Virus record (IMG/VR): IMGVR_UViG_3300028840_004168
Location: 1 to 64,000 of that record
DNA length: 64,000 nt
From: a virus
Strand: one strand, 5' to 3'
This document shows positions 47,956 through 58,423 of this stretch, in pieces. Made by a program: the position numbers and the translations under genes. How positions within the stretch are numbered: the first letter of the stretch is position 1; every line of letters starts with the position of its first letter. The notes under the pieces are model-generated. The model was not told the DNA's origin. It did not search any database and saw only the letters and a program-made list of their open reading frames with translations.

Positions 47956-48096
47956 TTATCTCCTTTGTTGTCTTTTATGTTTTAAAAAGTTATAACTGCA
48001 ATTAGCCCTGCTACACCTTTTCTTTTTATATGTTCTGCCACAGCATTTCTTCGTGACCTTATAAATAAGGTTGCTGCCGCACTTCGGACACTTCAT
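47956..48096 (-). CDS. Small zinc-ribbon basic protein (46 aa)
   Basis: ATG at 48096 with GGAAG upstream. 46 residues: MKCPKCGSNLIYKVTKKCCGRTYKKKRCS... with C-x-x-C and further cysteines, i.e. a zinc ribbon similar to the C-terminal domain of the 35969 protein (CPRCGAELVIKGKCCG). Overlaps the next gene by 4 nt. The relation between the two zinc ribbons hints at a shared partner. Confidence 0.68.
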   Translation of the reverse strand: MKCPKCGSNLIYKVTKKCCGRTYKKKRCSRANCSYNFLKHKRQQRR

Positions 48097-48491
48097 ATTT
48101 CTTCCAGTATCAAAGTATAAGTCCGTTCATTTCCTCTGAACGCAGGTGAAAACCCTACCCTCCTTACCCTATAAAGCGGCACATAAGTAATAAAACCAGA
48201 GCCAGAAGTTACTACCTCATGAATAGTCCTGGTATTTGATTCTTGAGTTATCGGTATGCCATCCCTGAAAGTCAGTTCTCCTTTGACATTTGCCAACTGA
48301 CTTAACCATGCATATTGAGTCTCAGTGATAGCACTGATAGTGAAGCGCTTCTTTATTTTCTCAGGATTAGACTGCAGCAGCTGACCAGCAATATTTCTTC
48401 TGACTTCTCCGAACCACATGTCTTCAGGCTCATAAGACTCTGGCTGATGCTCTATCAAAGTATTATTTATATATATTCCATCATAAGCCAT
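48093..48491 (-). CDS. Small tail protein (132 aa)
   Basis: Beta-rich: DGIYINNTLIEHQPESYEPEDMWFGEVRRNIAGQLLQSNPEKIKKRFTISAITETQYAWLSQLANVKGELTFRDG; ends with FRGNERTYTLILEEI. The pattern is typical of minor tail proteins with a small tube-type fold. Location, between the zinc ribbon and the tail-protein gene at 48704, agrees. Confidence 0.6.
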   Translation of the reverse strand: MAYDGIYINNTLIEHQPESYEPEDMWFGEVRRNIAGQLLQSNPEKIKKRFTISAITETQYAWLSQLANVKGELTFRDGIPITQESNTRTIHEVVTSGSGFITYVPLYRVRRVGFSPAFRGNERTYTLILEEI

Positions 48492-48507
48492 TATTTACCT
48501 CTATTAC

Positions 48508-48696
48508 TTATTGTTGAATCCTACAATATATTAAACCAGATGGTCGCCATAATAATCTTGTCTTATTGTATGAAACAATAAAATTATCATCAAAAGCAGC
48601 TCTTAAAGCAATAGTTTTTTCTTTTAAACTTCTTATAGAACCAATAACAACACCGCTTAATTCCCTCCTTAGTCTCAAAGCTTTTGTTAATTTCAA
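48508..48696 (-). CDS. Doubtful small ORF (62 aa)
   Basis: A frame starting with TTG at 48696 and lacking a clear ribosome binding site fills the 212-nt gap 48492-48703. Composition (RLRRELSGVVIGSIRSLKEKTIALRAAFDDNF) is plausible for a protein, but there is no recognisable motif. If not coding, the gap shows no hairpin or promoter. Confidence 0.35.
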   Translation of the reverse strand: MKLTKALRLRRELSGVVIGSIRSLKEKTIALRAAFDDNFIVSYNKTRLLWRPSGLIYCRIQQ

Positions 48697-48703
48697 TCAT
48701 CTG

Positions 48704-49876
48704 CTATTTCGCTCTCTCTACAAAGATCATGACATCATTCAAAGCGTTAAAGTTAAGAGTGTAAGTTATCACATAGCCGTCTCTTACAGGAGTGAAGGGC
48801 TCAAGGGTAGCTCTCCTGGCGCATACTATGACCTTGTCATTGCTGGAGGCACATTCAGCCACCATAACAAAATTAAATATGTCACCATCCAGGTAGCTCT
48901 GGTAGTCGCTCCTGTTATAAAATCTTATATCCACAGATCCAGCCACAGTCCTGCTTTTTAAAGAGTAAGCCATAGCTTCATCATCGCCAGGAAAATAATC
49001 TGGTCTTAGATCATTTATTATATCGATGTCAAATCCTGATGCTTCCGCTACTTGCAGCCCTTTGTATAGCCGCAGCGTCAGAGGATCTATTAAAGAAGGA
49101 TAGTGAGGATCGACAGTATAAGCGCCAACTGCTGATGTAGAATCAACTGCCTCTCTAGCAGCTATAAGGCCTGCAGACAGGCCAGCAATAGTATCAACAC
49201 TAAAGGTAAAGCTCAGCGCATTAACCTTGACACCGTTGTATAGGTAATAATCTATATCCCTCTGAGACTGCATACAGAGGCTCACAGGGAGATTGAAATG
49301 AACATCAGTATAGTAATTAGGGACGATGGCATACACATCACTGGCAGTTGAATCTACCAGCCCAAAGAACGCTTCTTCAGCAAAGTATCTCTTCGCATAT
49401 GTTGATTGCTCGCCTCTAGTCACTGTAAAGGTATAGTTGGGCGGCGGAGATCCATGCTTGTTTGCACTGACCAAGTCAAGCACTTCGCCCCCAACGAGAA
49501 AAGTATCCACGCCATCAAAGCCATCAGGGTCAAGTGTATTAACTTCGAAGTCCGTAGCAGTGCTGTCGGTAACGTCTTGATTGAGTGTGCCATAAATAAA
49601 CCCCTTACTTCCAAATAAACTTTTGTCAGTAAATTCGATCTTTCTACCAATGGCGGCTGTCATTACATCTATAATAGAAAGATCAGCCGATAGATCGACA
49701 TTGAGAGGCCCACTGCCAATGTAGTTAGTCTTCGCTAACTCACCATAGTTAATAAAGTTAAGCACATTGTAATCGTTTAAAGTAGAAACCACTCCCTCAG
49801 ATACCAAAGGGAAATATTTATCTGGAATTCCAGATTTAAAACTTGACTCTGTGCCTATGTATACAAACGATGCCAT
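48704..49876 (-). CDS. Tail structural protein (390 aa)
   Basis: Begins MASFVYIGTESSFKSGIP, with repeated strand-turn units (DVTDSTATDFEVNTLDPDG, LDLVSANKHGSPPPNYTFTVTRGEQ, LLSINFN-type ends) as in tail tube or distal tail proteins. It shares the layout of the tail tube gene (60020): T-x-S-x-G near the start and short beta modules. Lies directly after the tape measure gene, where distal tail proteins are usual. Exact role not determinable. Confidence 0.62.
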   Translation of the reverse strand: MASFVYIGTESSFKSGIPDKYFPLVSEGVVSTLNDYNVLNFINYGELAKTNYIGSGPLNVDLSADLSIIDVMTAAIGRKIEFTDKSLFGSKGFIYGTLNQDVTDSTATDFEVNTLDPDGFDGVDTFLVGGEVLDLVSANKHGSPPPNYTFTVTRGEQSTYAKRYFAEEAFFGLVDSTASDVYAIVPNYYTDVHFNLPVSLCMQSQRDIDYYLYNGVKVNALSFTFSVDTIAGLSAGLIAAREAVDSTSAVGAYTVDPHYPSLIDPLTLRLYKGLQVAEASGFDIDIINDLRPDYFPGDDEAMAYSLKSRTVAGSVDIRFYNRSDYQSYLDGDIFNFVMVAECASSNDKVIVCARRATLEPFTPVRDGYVITYTLNFNALNDVMIFVERAK

Positions 49877-49879
49877 TTA

Positions 49880-52800
49880 TCAATCCTGTATCTTTAACAT
49901 CTTTTCACGTTTAAGATCATCCCTGAAGCTCTTTGCCACTTCAGATCTGGTAACGAATTGTCCTTGATACTGCCTGTCTCCCACAGTCAATGTAAGATTG
50001 ATGCTGCCCATGTCTTCAGGATCTTTAGCAGTAGCAGCAGGCCTTTGCGATTCAGGCGCAACCATTCCACCAGAGTAAAATCTTTGTGAAGCGCTTGTCT
50101 CGAAAAATTCTTTATTAGCCCTGACCCCCTTGCGGCTCATCACAAAAGAACCTTCAGGCAGCACTGTCTGAATCCTGTCTATACCAGGAGTTCCAGAGAA
50201 CATGCTTACGCCTCTATTCATCAGCTTGAACATCTGCTTGTTCTGTTTGAACAACTGTGCAGGTATAAAAGCCTCTCCATCAGATACTCTTACAGGAACC
50301 ATACCGCCATGCTGGAAACTGCCTACTTCGCCACCTTGATATCCTCTACTTCCCATTATAGTAGTAGCAATGTCCTCAGCTCCTTCCCTAAAAGCTCTCT
50401 CAATCCTTTCAGCCATATAATCTGCTGTATCTCTGCCTTTGTCTTCAAGATAGTTCCAGGTCTTATTTAAATTATCTCTCACTGACTCAGATGCATCTGC
50501 AAAAGCTTCTCCCACTGGATCTCTTTCTATAAATTCCATAAAGCTGATTGCTCCCTGGAATATATCTGTAGATGCAAATTCAGCCAAAACTTTTTCAAGG
50601 CTTTCCTTTGTATAGTCAGCAGCTTCTTTTGATTTTTTCTCTAAGTAGTTTGCAGCTGCGTCATAATAAAGAGCTCCATCTTTAGAAGCACTAACAAGCT
50701 TGTCTTTAATTGTATCTGCAATCTCCTTAGTAACAGGAGATTCTTTAGTAGCCATCTGTTCTTGTAATTCTAGCTGCTTTTCATATTCCGCTACTGCCTT
50801 TTCAGCTACAGCAAGATTGTGTTCTTCAAGCCTTTGTTTTTCTGCAGCAGCCTCTACCTGTTTTGCTGCAATAGCTAAGTTCTGGCCCAACTCTTTCTTG
50901 CTTATCTCAACAGTTCTTTCCAGCTCTGTATTGTAATATGCTATCTTATCTCCTAAATCAGCATAGCCACCATACTGCGCCACGATTTCATCAAGAGTAA
51001 GCTTGTTAGCATCTTTCACTGCTTCTACCTGCTCTTTAACTCCAGCAGCCTCATCTTTAATAGATGACATTATCTCTTTATTCTTTTCCAGATTTACATT
51101 GGCACTCTCTACACTGACATTCATACTGTCCATTTGTGTAGCAGCTGTAGATACGCTTTCAGCACCGCTTTCCATATTAGCCTTAAAAATTTCAGCCGTT
51201 TTATTTACATCTTCAGAAGCTTGGCGCAACTCAATAATCTTATCCACGCTTGCCTGAATACTTGGACTTGCATCTGTAGATTTGACAAAGAGCGCCATCA
51301 CATAGGCAAGATCTTTTAAAACAGAAGTCATCTCTCTTAACTGTGCAACCATCTTATTCAGCGCTTCTTCAGAAGTAAGCAATTCGTTTTTAGCCTTTGC
51401 AAGTATAAATTGCTCTTCGGCATTAAGAGTATTCCTATTCCCCAATTCATCGACTATAGCCTTCTGGATCTTGACTTGCGCCTTAGCCACATCAAGACTT
51501 CCTTTATTAAGCATTTCTATAGTTCTATTTATATCTTGATATTCATCTTTTATCTTAACTAAAGCAGCTACCCTATCGTCATCATCGCTATCTTGAGCTT
51601 TTGCCAGCTTGTTAGCTCTCTCCATCTGATCTTCTAAGAGCTTCTTCTGATCTTCATAAAGCTCTATTGTTTTTTCAACAGATTCTCTCTGCCTGTCCAT
51701 CTGATGCACTGCCTGTGTGCCAACGCCGACAATACTTTTCTGCTCCTTATTTGCCTTTTGCAGCTCTTCAGATATTGCCGCAGTTTTAAGTCTCCACTCT
51801 TCAGTTATTCCAATCTCTTCCTCTATGAGCTTTTTATTATCTGCCAGCTGATTTTCAGTTCTCGCTAAAGCCTCAGTGGCAAGACCTACAGCTTCAGCAT
51901 AAAGTTCGCTGTTTGCTCTAATTTCTTTCAGGTCATCGTCCATTTTATTATATTTAGTTTCCAGCTTTTCTATTGCATATGTCTGGTTTAATACAGCCTC
52001 TGTATCCCAGGGATCTATATCTACCAGCTTTTTTCTTTCAGCGGCAATTTTTATAGTCAAGTCTTTCTGTTTTTCAAGTGTGTCTGTGCGCTTCTTCTCG
52101 GCCTTAACATAATCGTCCAGCCCCACACCAGCCTTTTCAAATATGTCCAGATCAGCAGCAGCCCTGTTAAAGTCTATGACTGCTTTTTCAGCTTCTCTTT
52201 GCGCATCTATATATTCCAGAAGTGCTTCCTGATTTCCTAATATAAGGCCGTTTAAATCAGAGTATGCGTCAAGAGCAGCACCAATTGCCTGTTTTGATAT
52301 ATCTCCAAACAGCTTTTGTTGCTGTCCTAGCTCATCGATGGAATGAGTAGTTCTGTTAACAGATCCTCTAAGAGTATCAATAAATTTCCTGGCCTTATCC
52401 ATACCTACACCAATCTTATCAAACTCTGCAGCCGCTTCGATACCAGCTATCCTTGCCATCTGTGCCTGGATATCCTGATAAATCACAGAAGTATCTTCAA
52501 GATTATCATTCCTGTCTTCTTCAAGTTTTACTATGGCAGCGATCACGCCTTCCACTTTTTCAGTAGTCCTTATCATCTCTGCCCAAGCTTCTTCATAATC
52601 CGTAGTAGTTTTTATAAGATGCCTGCTTTTATCGTCAACCACATCCATCTGGACAGCCCATACTTCGTAGACAGCCTCTGCAGTTCTGCCTAAAGTATTC
52701 ATATCCATGATAGCCTTATGCGTATTTAACGCCACATCGAGATCTACCTCAAGCATCTTAGCTTCAAAATGTCTCTGCAGCTGATCAACTATAATATCGG

Positions 52801-55800
52801 CTAACGATTTAATACTTTCTATCTGTTCGTTTAAATTTTCAAACCCTGCAAAATCAAGCTTAGTGTCAGCCATAGTCTTGGAAATAGACTTCATATTCTT
52901 TTCGACAATCCTATTCATGAGAGAGAAGCTATATCCGTAAGCGCCCACCATATTAGTAAGATCTTCTACTGTAGCGTCTTTAAGCGTATCCATTTTAAGC
53001 TTCAACGCATCCACTCCTGCCTCTACGCCCTTCATGCTTTTAGGAACCTCAATGCCGAAGAGATTGAAGCCTTCTGCCATAGCTCTTGCATAAGCTTCAC
53101 CAGTGACCTTGTCTTCCTTAAGCCTTTTGCTAAGAGCAAGCAACACATTTTTTACCGATTCTATCTTATCTTCTGGCCTCAACTCTGACATCAGCAATAA
53201 AGCCTTTGTAAACTCTTCAGTAGAATCAGCCCCTTCTGTCAGTAATTCAGCCATCCCTTGTGCTGCCTTAGATATGTCTATGAAAGACCTTTGCATCAAC
53301 GGACTTGCATCTATAGCATCTTCCGTTGCTGAAAACATTTTGCGCATTCCTTCTGTATAGTCTGTAGTCTTTACATTGGCATCATCCAGTTCTTTTATTA
53401 CATCGCCATATGACTCTCCTAATTCTCTTTGCGCTAACTTTAATTTGACAGCTAATCCAGCCTGTCTCTCAACAGCAGCAGAATACCTTTCCATATCCTC
53501 AGCCTTTGCAAATTCTTCCATATCTTTTGTGGCTGCTTGATACTCTGACCTGATGTTTTGTATCTCTCCTACCTGCTCTCCTAATGATTCACTAACACTT
53601 TTAAGACTTGGAAATATTTTATCCCAAACGCTTTTGATTGTATCGGCAAAAATCCCCCAAGCGGTCATTCCCTTAAGCATTCTCTTGATGAAATTAAAAA
53701 AAGTTCTTTCTGTCTTGCCTACCGCTTTATCAAAAGCTTCAACCCCTTTTATCATCTCCTTAAATGCTCTTGCCCTGAGAATCTTCTGCTGCTCCAGCTT
53801 CATCCTCTCAAGATGTTTTGTATTCTGCTCCAGATCTTTCCTGATTGCCTCTAATTGGCTTCTGTATTTATCCGCATCGACAATTCTTATATCAGGAACA
53901 TGTTTCCCTAAAAGAACAAATGCTTGGCTTACTTCTCTGGTATACTGATTCACATCTATCAAACTATTTTTATAATCATCAATAGCCTTAACAGCTTTTT
54001 TAATAGAATCTACTTGCTGATTATTTTCACCTATCTGCTGGTCAAGCAATTGAATGTTTTCTTTGATCTCTTCATTTGTAAGCTTTACCACTTTAATAAA
54101 CCATTTTAGCGCCATGATTGCCAGTTGAGCATAGATATAAAAACTTACAAGCCTTTGAGCCACTATTCCTAAAGTAGACCCTAAAATAGACAGCATGCCT
54201 ACAAAACTCATTCCTCCAGCTCTAAATATCTTAATTGCCTTTCCTGCGAGCTGCATTTTTTCTCCAAAGGTTTGAGCATTCTGCGATGCATTTATAAAGG
54301 CAGTCTGCATCTCTTGCTGTGCTGCAGCCAATCCGTTATATGCACCCTTCAGCTTATCAGTAATTCCTGCATTCTGAAGCATCTCAGCCGACAATGTTTT
54401 GCCTAAAGCGGCACTCTGGCTGACTGCATTTGAAAATCTAAACTGCTCTTTCCTTAATATTGCCTGCGATGTTGTAACTGCCTTCAGCTTGCCGTCCAGT
54501 TTATCTAAAGATGCCTGGAACGCCTTAGACCCTGCAGTCAGCCCTCTTCCAAATAAGTCTCCTTTTTTAGCTGCCGCACGTTCCGCTTCATTCATAGCCC
54601 TGGCAAGTTCATTTTCAAGTCTGATTTGTTCTTTAGTTGCGCCTCCAAATATCTTAAGCCTTTTAGCATTTCTAACATAAGACATTCCTAATGTCTTAAG
54701 ACCCTTAGCCTCTAATCCTATATACTGAGCATAATTCAGGGCTGTATACCCCAAAACATGATTAGTAAATAACGCCATTGACTTAGTCGTAGCTACCAGC
54801 ACTATTTTCCACGCAGCCCATACAGCTGCGATTTTTGCTATACTAGAAAGCGCACCACCAAACTTTTGATCAAGATTAATAACACCTTCAACTACTTTAG
54901 AAACTACATTGGCAAGACTAAGAAATGTCTCAACAAAAGGAGCCATGTTTATTCTCATCACCGCATCTATAGCCGCAGCCAGTCTTTTAAATACAAACTC
55001 AGGCTTATCAGCCATTTCATCGAACATCTCATCAGTAGCCGCTATTGCGTCTGTGCGCAAAGTATTGATAGACTCCCTTACTTCATCAGCATATTTAACC
55101 AGTGTGATAAATGACTTTGCACCACGCAGACCTAACCTTTCAAATACAACTCCTACATCTCCTGCCGTTAATGCTCCTGCCTCCATCCTTATGGCAACCT
55201 GATCAAGTATATCCAGGAAGTCAAGCGGTTTTGTAAGATCTATCTCTATGTCAAACGCCGCTGCAAACTTGTCAGCGTCTTTAGACATCCTTGCGAAGAT
55301 AACCTGCAAGCTACGGCCTGCGATACCAGCTTTAATCATATGGTCATTTAGAACGCCAAGTATACCTGAAAGATCATCATACGACAGGCCGACCTCTTTA
55401 GCTGTAGCGATTGAATATTTCATACCATCTCTGAGCTCGCTCATTTCAACAAGATGGTCACGGAACGTAGCAACCAGTGTGTCATTTATACTCTGGAACT
55501 GAGCTGTCTGATCACCTGTAGCCGATAATTCATCTCTGAAGTTTTTATAAATACCTGTCACCAGCTTTGTATAATCGCCGACTTCTTCTTCAGTAGCCAA
55601 GATAGCTTTCAATGTTGAATCAAACGCAGCCAGAGATTCTTCTGCCTGCAGACCAGCTGAACCTAACTGATAGAACAGCTCTCCAGTCTGTTCAAAAGTA
55701 GACCCTAATCCAGTAGCGGCCTGTATCATCTTAGAACGCATTACCACAGCGACTTCAGCTGTAGACATCATCTCACTTCGAACAGTTCTTAAAGCCCTGG

Positions 55801-58420
55801 CAAGCTGATCATAGATATCTACGATAGACTCTATTGCGCTTTTAAGTTTATCAAATGCTCCAAAGAACAAGGCAAAACCGATCAGCCATGCCGCCTGCGA
55901 CTTGACCATCTGAGTAAACCCTGAAACAGTCCATCTAGCCATCGCCTTGGTAGCATCAGCACTTCTAGCCATCATCAACTGAGATTGTTCCAGCTGCTTC
56001 CTGTATTCAGCCTGCTGCCTGTTTACCTTCTCCATCTCCATATTCAATATGTTAAGAGTTTGGATATGGCCTTTCTCAGAAACCTTAAGCGCATTTATTT
56101 TAGCACTTGTATCTCCAGATGATTTTCCAAGTCTTTCCATCTCTGATCTTGTCCACGCAATCTTTTCACTGGTAATGATCTGGTGCTGCAGCATCTCATT
56201 AAACTTCTGGTCTAAAAGGCCTATAGATTTATGAAGAAGGCTCGCTGATCTCGATGCCTCTCCTAACGATTGACCGAAAGACCTCTGACTTTGTTTGATA
56301 TCTTTAAGCATCCTGTCAAGCACTTCTAAGCTGCTGACAGTTTTATTATTGGTAAGATTGAATTTAAGAGCAGCCTGATTAGACTTGCTAAGTCCAGCTA
56401 CAAGATGTTTATACCCCTGAGAAGTTTTATCAAAATAAGGGATTACCTTCATCAGTCCTTTTTGCATCTTCTGGCTAAGCTCTATACCTAAAGCCTTTGC
56501 CGCCTGTGTATCTCTAAGCATAGTTATATTTAACTTTTCAAGCCCTTGTTCAGCCAGTTTGATAGCATTGGCAGCGTCTGTAAAGTCTTTCTCTGTAGCT
56601 ATTCCAAGCTTATCCATTGCCTGAACAAATTTCTCAACCTGTGATATTTGCTTTTGAAGTTGGAATGCTTTGCCCTGTTCGTTTAATGCTTTAAATCCCT
56701 GTGCGGCATCTAAGAACTGTTTATCAACGCCCTTCAGCATATTCATCTGGCCTATCATTCCTCTGATCACCTGATCTGTAGATACAAAGCTGGAACGTAA
56801 ATCTATTACCTTTTTATCCATTGCATCAAAAGTCTGATTAGTTTTCTGAAGCGCCTGCACATTTACCATGCCAGCAGTCATTGCCTGTTGTATTTTAGCA
56901 GTCTCATTTCCTAGCTGTGTAACTTTTTGTCTAACAGCATCTATGGTAAACCCATACTCCTGCAGAACAGCTTCCATCTCTTTCAAAGCTTCAGGGCTAA
57001 GACCACCTGGTATTCGTTTTTTACCAGTTGCTTGTCTGGCTTCAAGCTCTTGGAGATACTGTGACCACTTGACAAGCTCTTCCAAGCTCACCGCATACTT
57101 CTCTGATGCAGCGGCAGCCTCTTTCATGGATTTATCAGTCGTTTTTGCAAAATCCTGAGTAGACTTAGCAAGGTTGTGCCAGCGCAAGCTGGTCTTATCA
57201 GCGTTCTCTCTCAGCTTAGCTACATGCACCCCTACTCTGTCCATGATCTGCTGGAACGGTTCATACTCTCTGACCACGTCTCCGAACCATTTTAATTTTC
57301 CTGGCTGCTTGAGTTGTTGGAAGAAGCTACCAGCTACCAGTTCTGCTTTCTTCATGATATCAATAACCATTCGATACTGGTTTGCTTCTTCAGTTAAGGC
57401 CGCAGCCATGTCTTTAGCGCCAGCCTCTTGAGATTTACTAAGCTCTTTTATCTTGATATTCAGCGTCTCTAAATGCGCCTCCATGTCTTTAATGTGAGGC
57501 GATACTTCGTCAAACGCCTTTCCAAGCTGCGCTACCGCTTCTATCTCTGTTATCTTGCTCACGTCCATCTTGGAAAGATCGAATCTGAGATCTACATCTT
57601 TAAGCCCTATTACAGATTGTTTTGCTTTATCTATATATAAAGTAAATTTTTTCCATTCTTCAGCAGTTAAAGAAGTTCTGCTTTTAACCTTATCCATCAA
57701 CTCAGTTATCGTTTTCAAGCCTCTTTCTATAGCAGCCATATCGCCAGGAAGTATTTTTTCAACGCCACTCCTAGCTTCCTCACTCATAGCAGCCTGCAGG
57801 CGCTTGTCTATTCCAGGAGTCTTAACTGAAAGCACTATGGGATTATCCTTAGCAGCCGCACGCAATTTATTCCATGTCTCATTAAATCTGGCTACTATCT
57901 CGGTCAGCTTATCAGTGATAGGAAGCTCGGAAGAACCTTTTCCTTTGATGTCGATCACAATTTTTTTCTCAGAAAGTGTGGCTATCTTTGAAACAAACAT
58001 TTCTAGTTCTGCAGATGCCATTTTTATAGAGTCAACTATAGATTGGAATTGAGTAGCCACTCCACCTATAGTATTTGCGCTCTCACTAGCTATGCCAGTA
58101 TAAGCCTTTTGTAGAGCAGCAAGCTGCTTGGCTGCAGCACCAGCGTTAGCTTGTAATGCTTTTAGGCTGGCAGCTGTTTCAGCGATAACTGCATTGGCAG
58201 ACTCTGCTGCCCCTACAAGGCCGCTGTAGTTCGTATGTAGCGTCTCTATAGCTTCAACCGTTCCTTTAGCTACCTTGAAGTCTATATTGGCCTTAACAGC
58301 CTTAATCTCCTTAAGCTTCTCTTTTATCTCTTTAATCTGTTTAGTGACTATGCTGGATATAGTGCTCTGTCCAGGCTTAGCACTTACACTTATAGTTATA
58401 GTCTTATCAGCCTCTGGCAT
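49880..58420 (-). CDS. Tail tape measure protein (2846 aa)
   Basis: The largest gene. Residues roughly 860-1200 carry the phage tape measure domain: MIQAATGLGSTFEQTGELFYQLGSAGLQAEESLAAFDSTLKAILATEEEVGDY, VGLSYDDLSGILGVLNDHMIKAG, GVVFERLGLRGAKSFITLVKYADEV. Flanking regions are long coiled coils. Hydrophobic patches (AWLIGFALFFGAFDKL; LVSFYIYAQLAIMALKWFIKVV) may insert in the membrane at injection. The N-terminal and C-terminal regions are Lys/Glu-rich heptads. The usual relation of about 0.15 nm tail per residue would give a tail near 430 nm, very long. The C terminus (TLTVGDRQYQGQFVTRSEVAKSFRDDLK) is typical. Confidence 0.93.
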   Translation of the reverse strand: MPEADKTITISVSAKPGQSTISSIVTKQIKEIKEKLKEIKAVKANIDFKVAKGTVEAIETLHTNYSGLVGAAESANAVIAETAASLKALQANAGAAAKQLAALQKAYTGIASESANTIGGVATQFQSIVDSIKMASAELEMFVSKIATLSEKKIVIDIKGKGSSELPITDKLTEIVARFNETWNKLRAAAKDNPIVLSVKTPGIDKRLQAAMSEEARSGVEKILPGDMAAIERGLKTITELMDKVKSRTSLTAEEWKKFTLYIDKAKQSVIGLKDVDLRFDLSKMDVSKITEIEAVAQLGKAFDEVSPHIKDMEAHLETLNIKIKELSKSQEAGAKDMAAALTEEANQYRMVIDIMKKAELVAGSFFQQLKQPGKLKWFGDVVREYEPFQQIMDRVGVHVAKLRENADKTSLRWHNLAKSTQDFAKTTDKSMKEAAAASEKYAVSLEELVKWSQYLQELEARQATGKKRIPGGLSPEALKEMEAVLQEYGFTIDAVRQKVTQLGNETAKIQQAMTAGMVNVQALQKTNQTFDAMDKKVIDLRSSFVSTDQVIRGMIGQMNMLKGVDKQFLDAAQGFKALNEQGKAFQLQKQISQVEKFVQAMDKLGIATEKDFTDAANAIKLAEQGLEKLNITMLRDTQAAKALGIELSQKMQKGLMKVIPYFDKTSQGYKHLVAGLSKSNQAALKFNLTNNKTVSSLEVLDRMLKDIKQSQRSFGQSLGEASRSASLLHKSIGLLDQKFNEMLQHQIITSEKIAWTRSEMERLGKSSGDTSAKINALKVSEKGHIQTLNILNMEMEKVNRQQAEYRKQLEQSQLMMARSADATKAMARWTVSGFTQMVKSQAAWLIGFALFFGAFDKLKSAIESIVDIYDQLARALRTVRSEMMSTAEVAVVMRSKMIQAATGLGSTFEQTGELFYQLGSAGLQAEESLAAFDSTLKAILATEEEVGDYTKLVTGIYKNFRDELSATGDQTAQFQSINDTLVATFRDHLVEMSELRDGMKYSIATAKEVGLSYDDLSGILGVLNDHMIKAGIAGRSLQVIFARMSKDADKFAAAFDIEIDLTKPLDFLDILDQVAIRMEAGALTAGDVGVVFERLGLRGAKSFITLVKYADEVRESINTLRTDAIAATDEMFDEMADKPEFVFKRLAAAIDAVMRINMAPFVETFLSLANVVSKVVEGVINLDQKFGGALSSIAKIAAVWAAWKIVLVATTKSMALFTNHVLGYTALNYAQYIGLEAKGLKTLGMSYVRNAKRLKIFGGATKEQIRLENELARAMNEAERAAAKKGDLFGRGLTAGSKAFQASLDKLDGKLKAVTTSQAILRKEQFRFSNAVSQSAALGKTLSAEMLQNAGITDKLKGAYNGLAAAQQEMQTAFINASQNAQTFGEKMQLAGKAIKIFRAGGMSFVGMLSILGSTLGIVAQRLVSFYIYAQLAIMALKWFIKVVKLTNEEIKENIQLLDQQIGENNQQVDSIKKAVKAIDDYKNSLIDVNQYTREVSQAFVLLGKHVPDIRIVDADKYRSQLEAIRKDLEQNTKHLERMKLEQQKILRARAFKEMIKGVEAFDKAVGKTERTFFNFIKRMLKGMTAWGIFADTIKSVWDKIFPSLKSVSESLGEQVGEIQNIRSEYQAATKDMEEFAKAEDMERYSAAVERQAGLAVKLKLAQRELGESYGDVIKELDDANVKTTDYTEGMRKMFSATEDAIDASPLMQRSFIDISKAAQGMAELLTEGADSTEEFTKALLLMSELRPEDKIESVKNVLLALSKRLKEDKVTGEAYARAMAEGFNLFGIEVPKSMKGVEAGVDALKLKMDTLKDATVEDLTNMVGAYGYSFSLMNRIVEKNMKSISKTMADTKLDFAGFENLNEQIESIKSLADIIVDQLQRHFEAKMLEVDLDVALNTHKAIMDMNTLGRTAEAVYEVWAVQMDVVDDKSRHLIKTTTDYEEAWAEMIRTTEKVEGVIAAIVKLEEDRNDNLEDTSVIYQDIQAQMARIAGIEAAAEFDKIGVGMDKARKFIDTLRGSVNRTTHSIDELGQQQKLFGDISKQAIGAALDAYSDLNGLILGNQEALLEYIDAQREAEKAVIDFNRAAADLDIFEKAGVGLDDYVKAEKKRTDTLEKQKDLTIKIAAERKKLVDIDPWDTEAVLNQTYAIEKLETKYNKMDDDLKEIRANSELYAEAVGLATEALARTENQLADNKKLIEEEIGITEEWRLKTAAISEELQKANKEQKSIVGVGTQAVHQMDRQRESVEKTIELYEDQKKLLEDQMERANKLAKAQDSDDDDRVAALVKIKDEYQDINRTIEMLNKGSLDVAKAQVKIQKAIVDELGNRNTLNAEEQFILAKAKNELLTSEEALNKMVAQLREMTSVLKDLAYVMALFVKSTDASPSIQASVDKIIELRQASEDVNKTAEIFKANMESGAESVSTAATQMDSMNVSVESANVNLEKNKEIMSSIKDEAAGVKEQVEAVKDANKLTLDEIVAQYGGYADLGDKIAYYNTELERTVEISKKELGQNLAIAAKQVEAAAEKQRLEEHNLAVAEKAVAEYEKQLELQEQMATKESPVTKEIADTIKDKLVSASKDGALYYDAAANYLEKKSKEAADYTKESLEKVLAEFASTDIFQGAISFMEFIERDPVGEAFADASESVRDNLNKTWNYLEDKGRDTADYMAERIERAFREGAEDIATTIMGSRGYQGGEVGSFQHGGMVPVRVSDGEAFIPAQLFKQNKQMFKLMNRGVSMFSGTPGIDRIQTVLPEGSFVMSRKGVRANKEFFETSASQRFYSGGMVAPESQRPAATAKDPEDMGSINLTLTVGDRQYQGQFVTRSEVAKSFRDDLKREKMLKIQD

Positions 58421-58423
58421 AAG

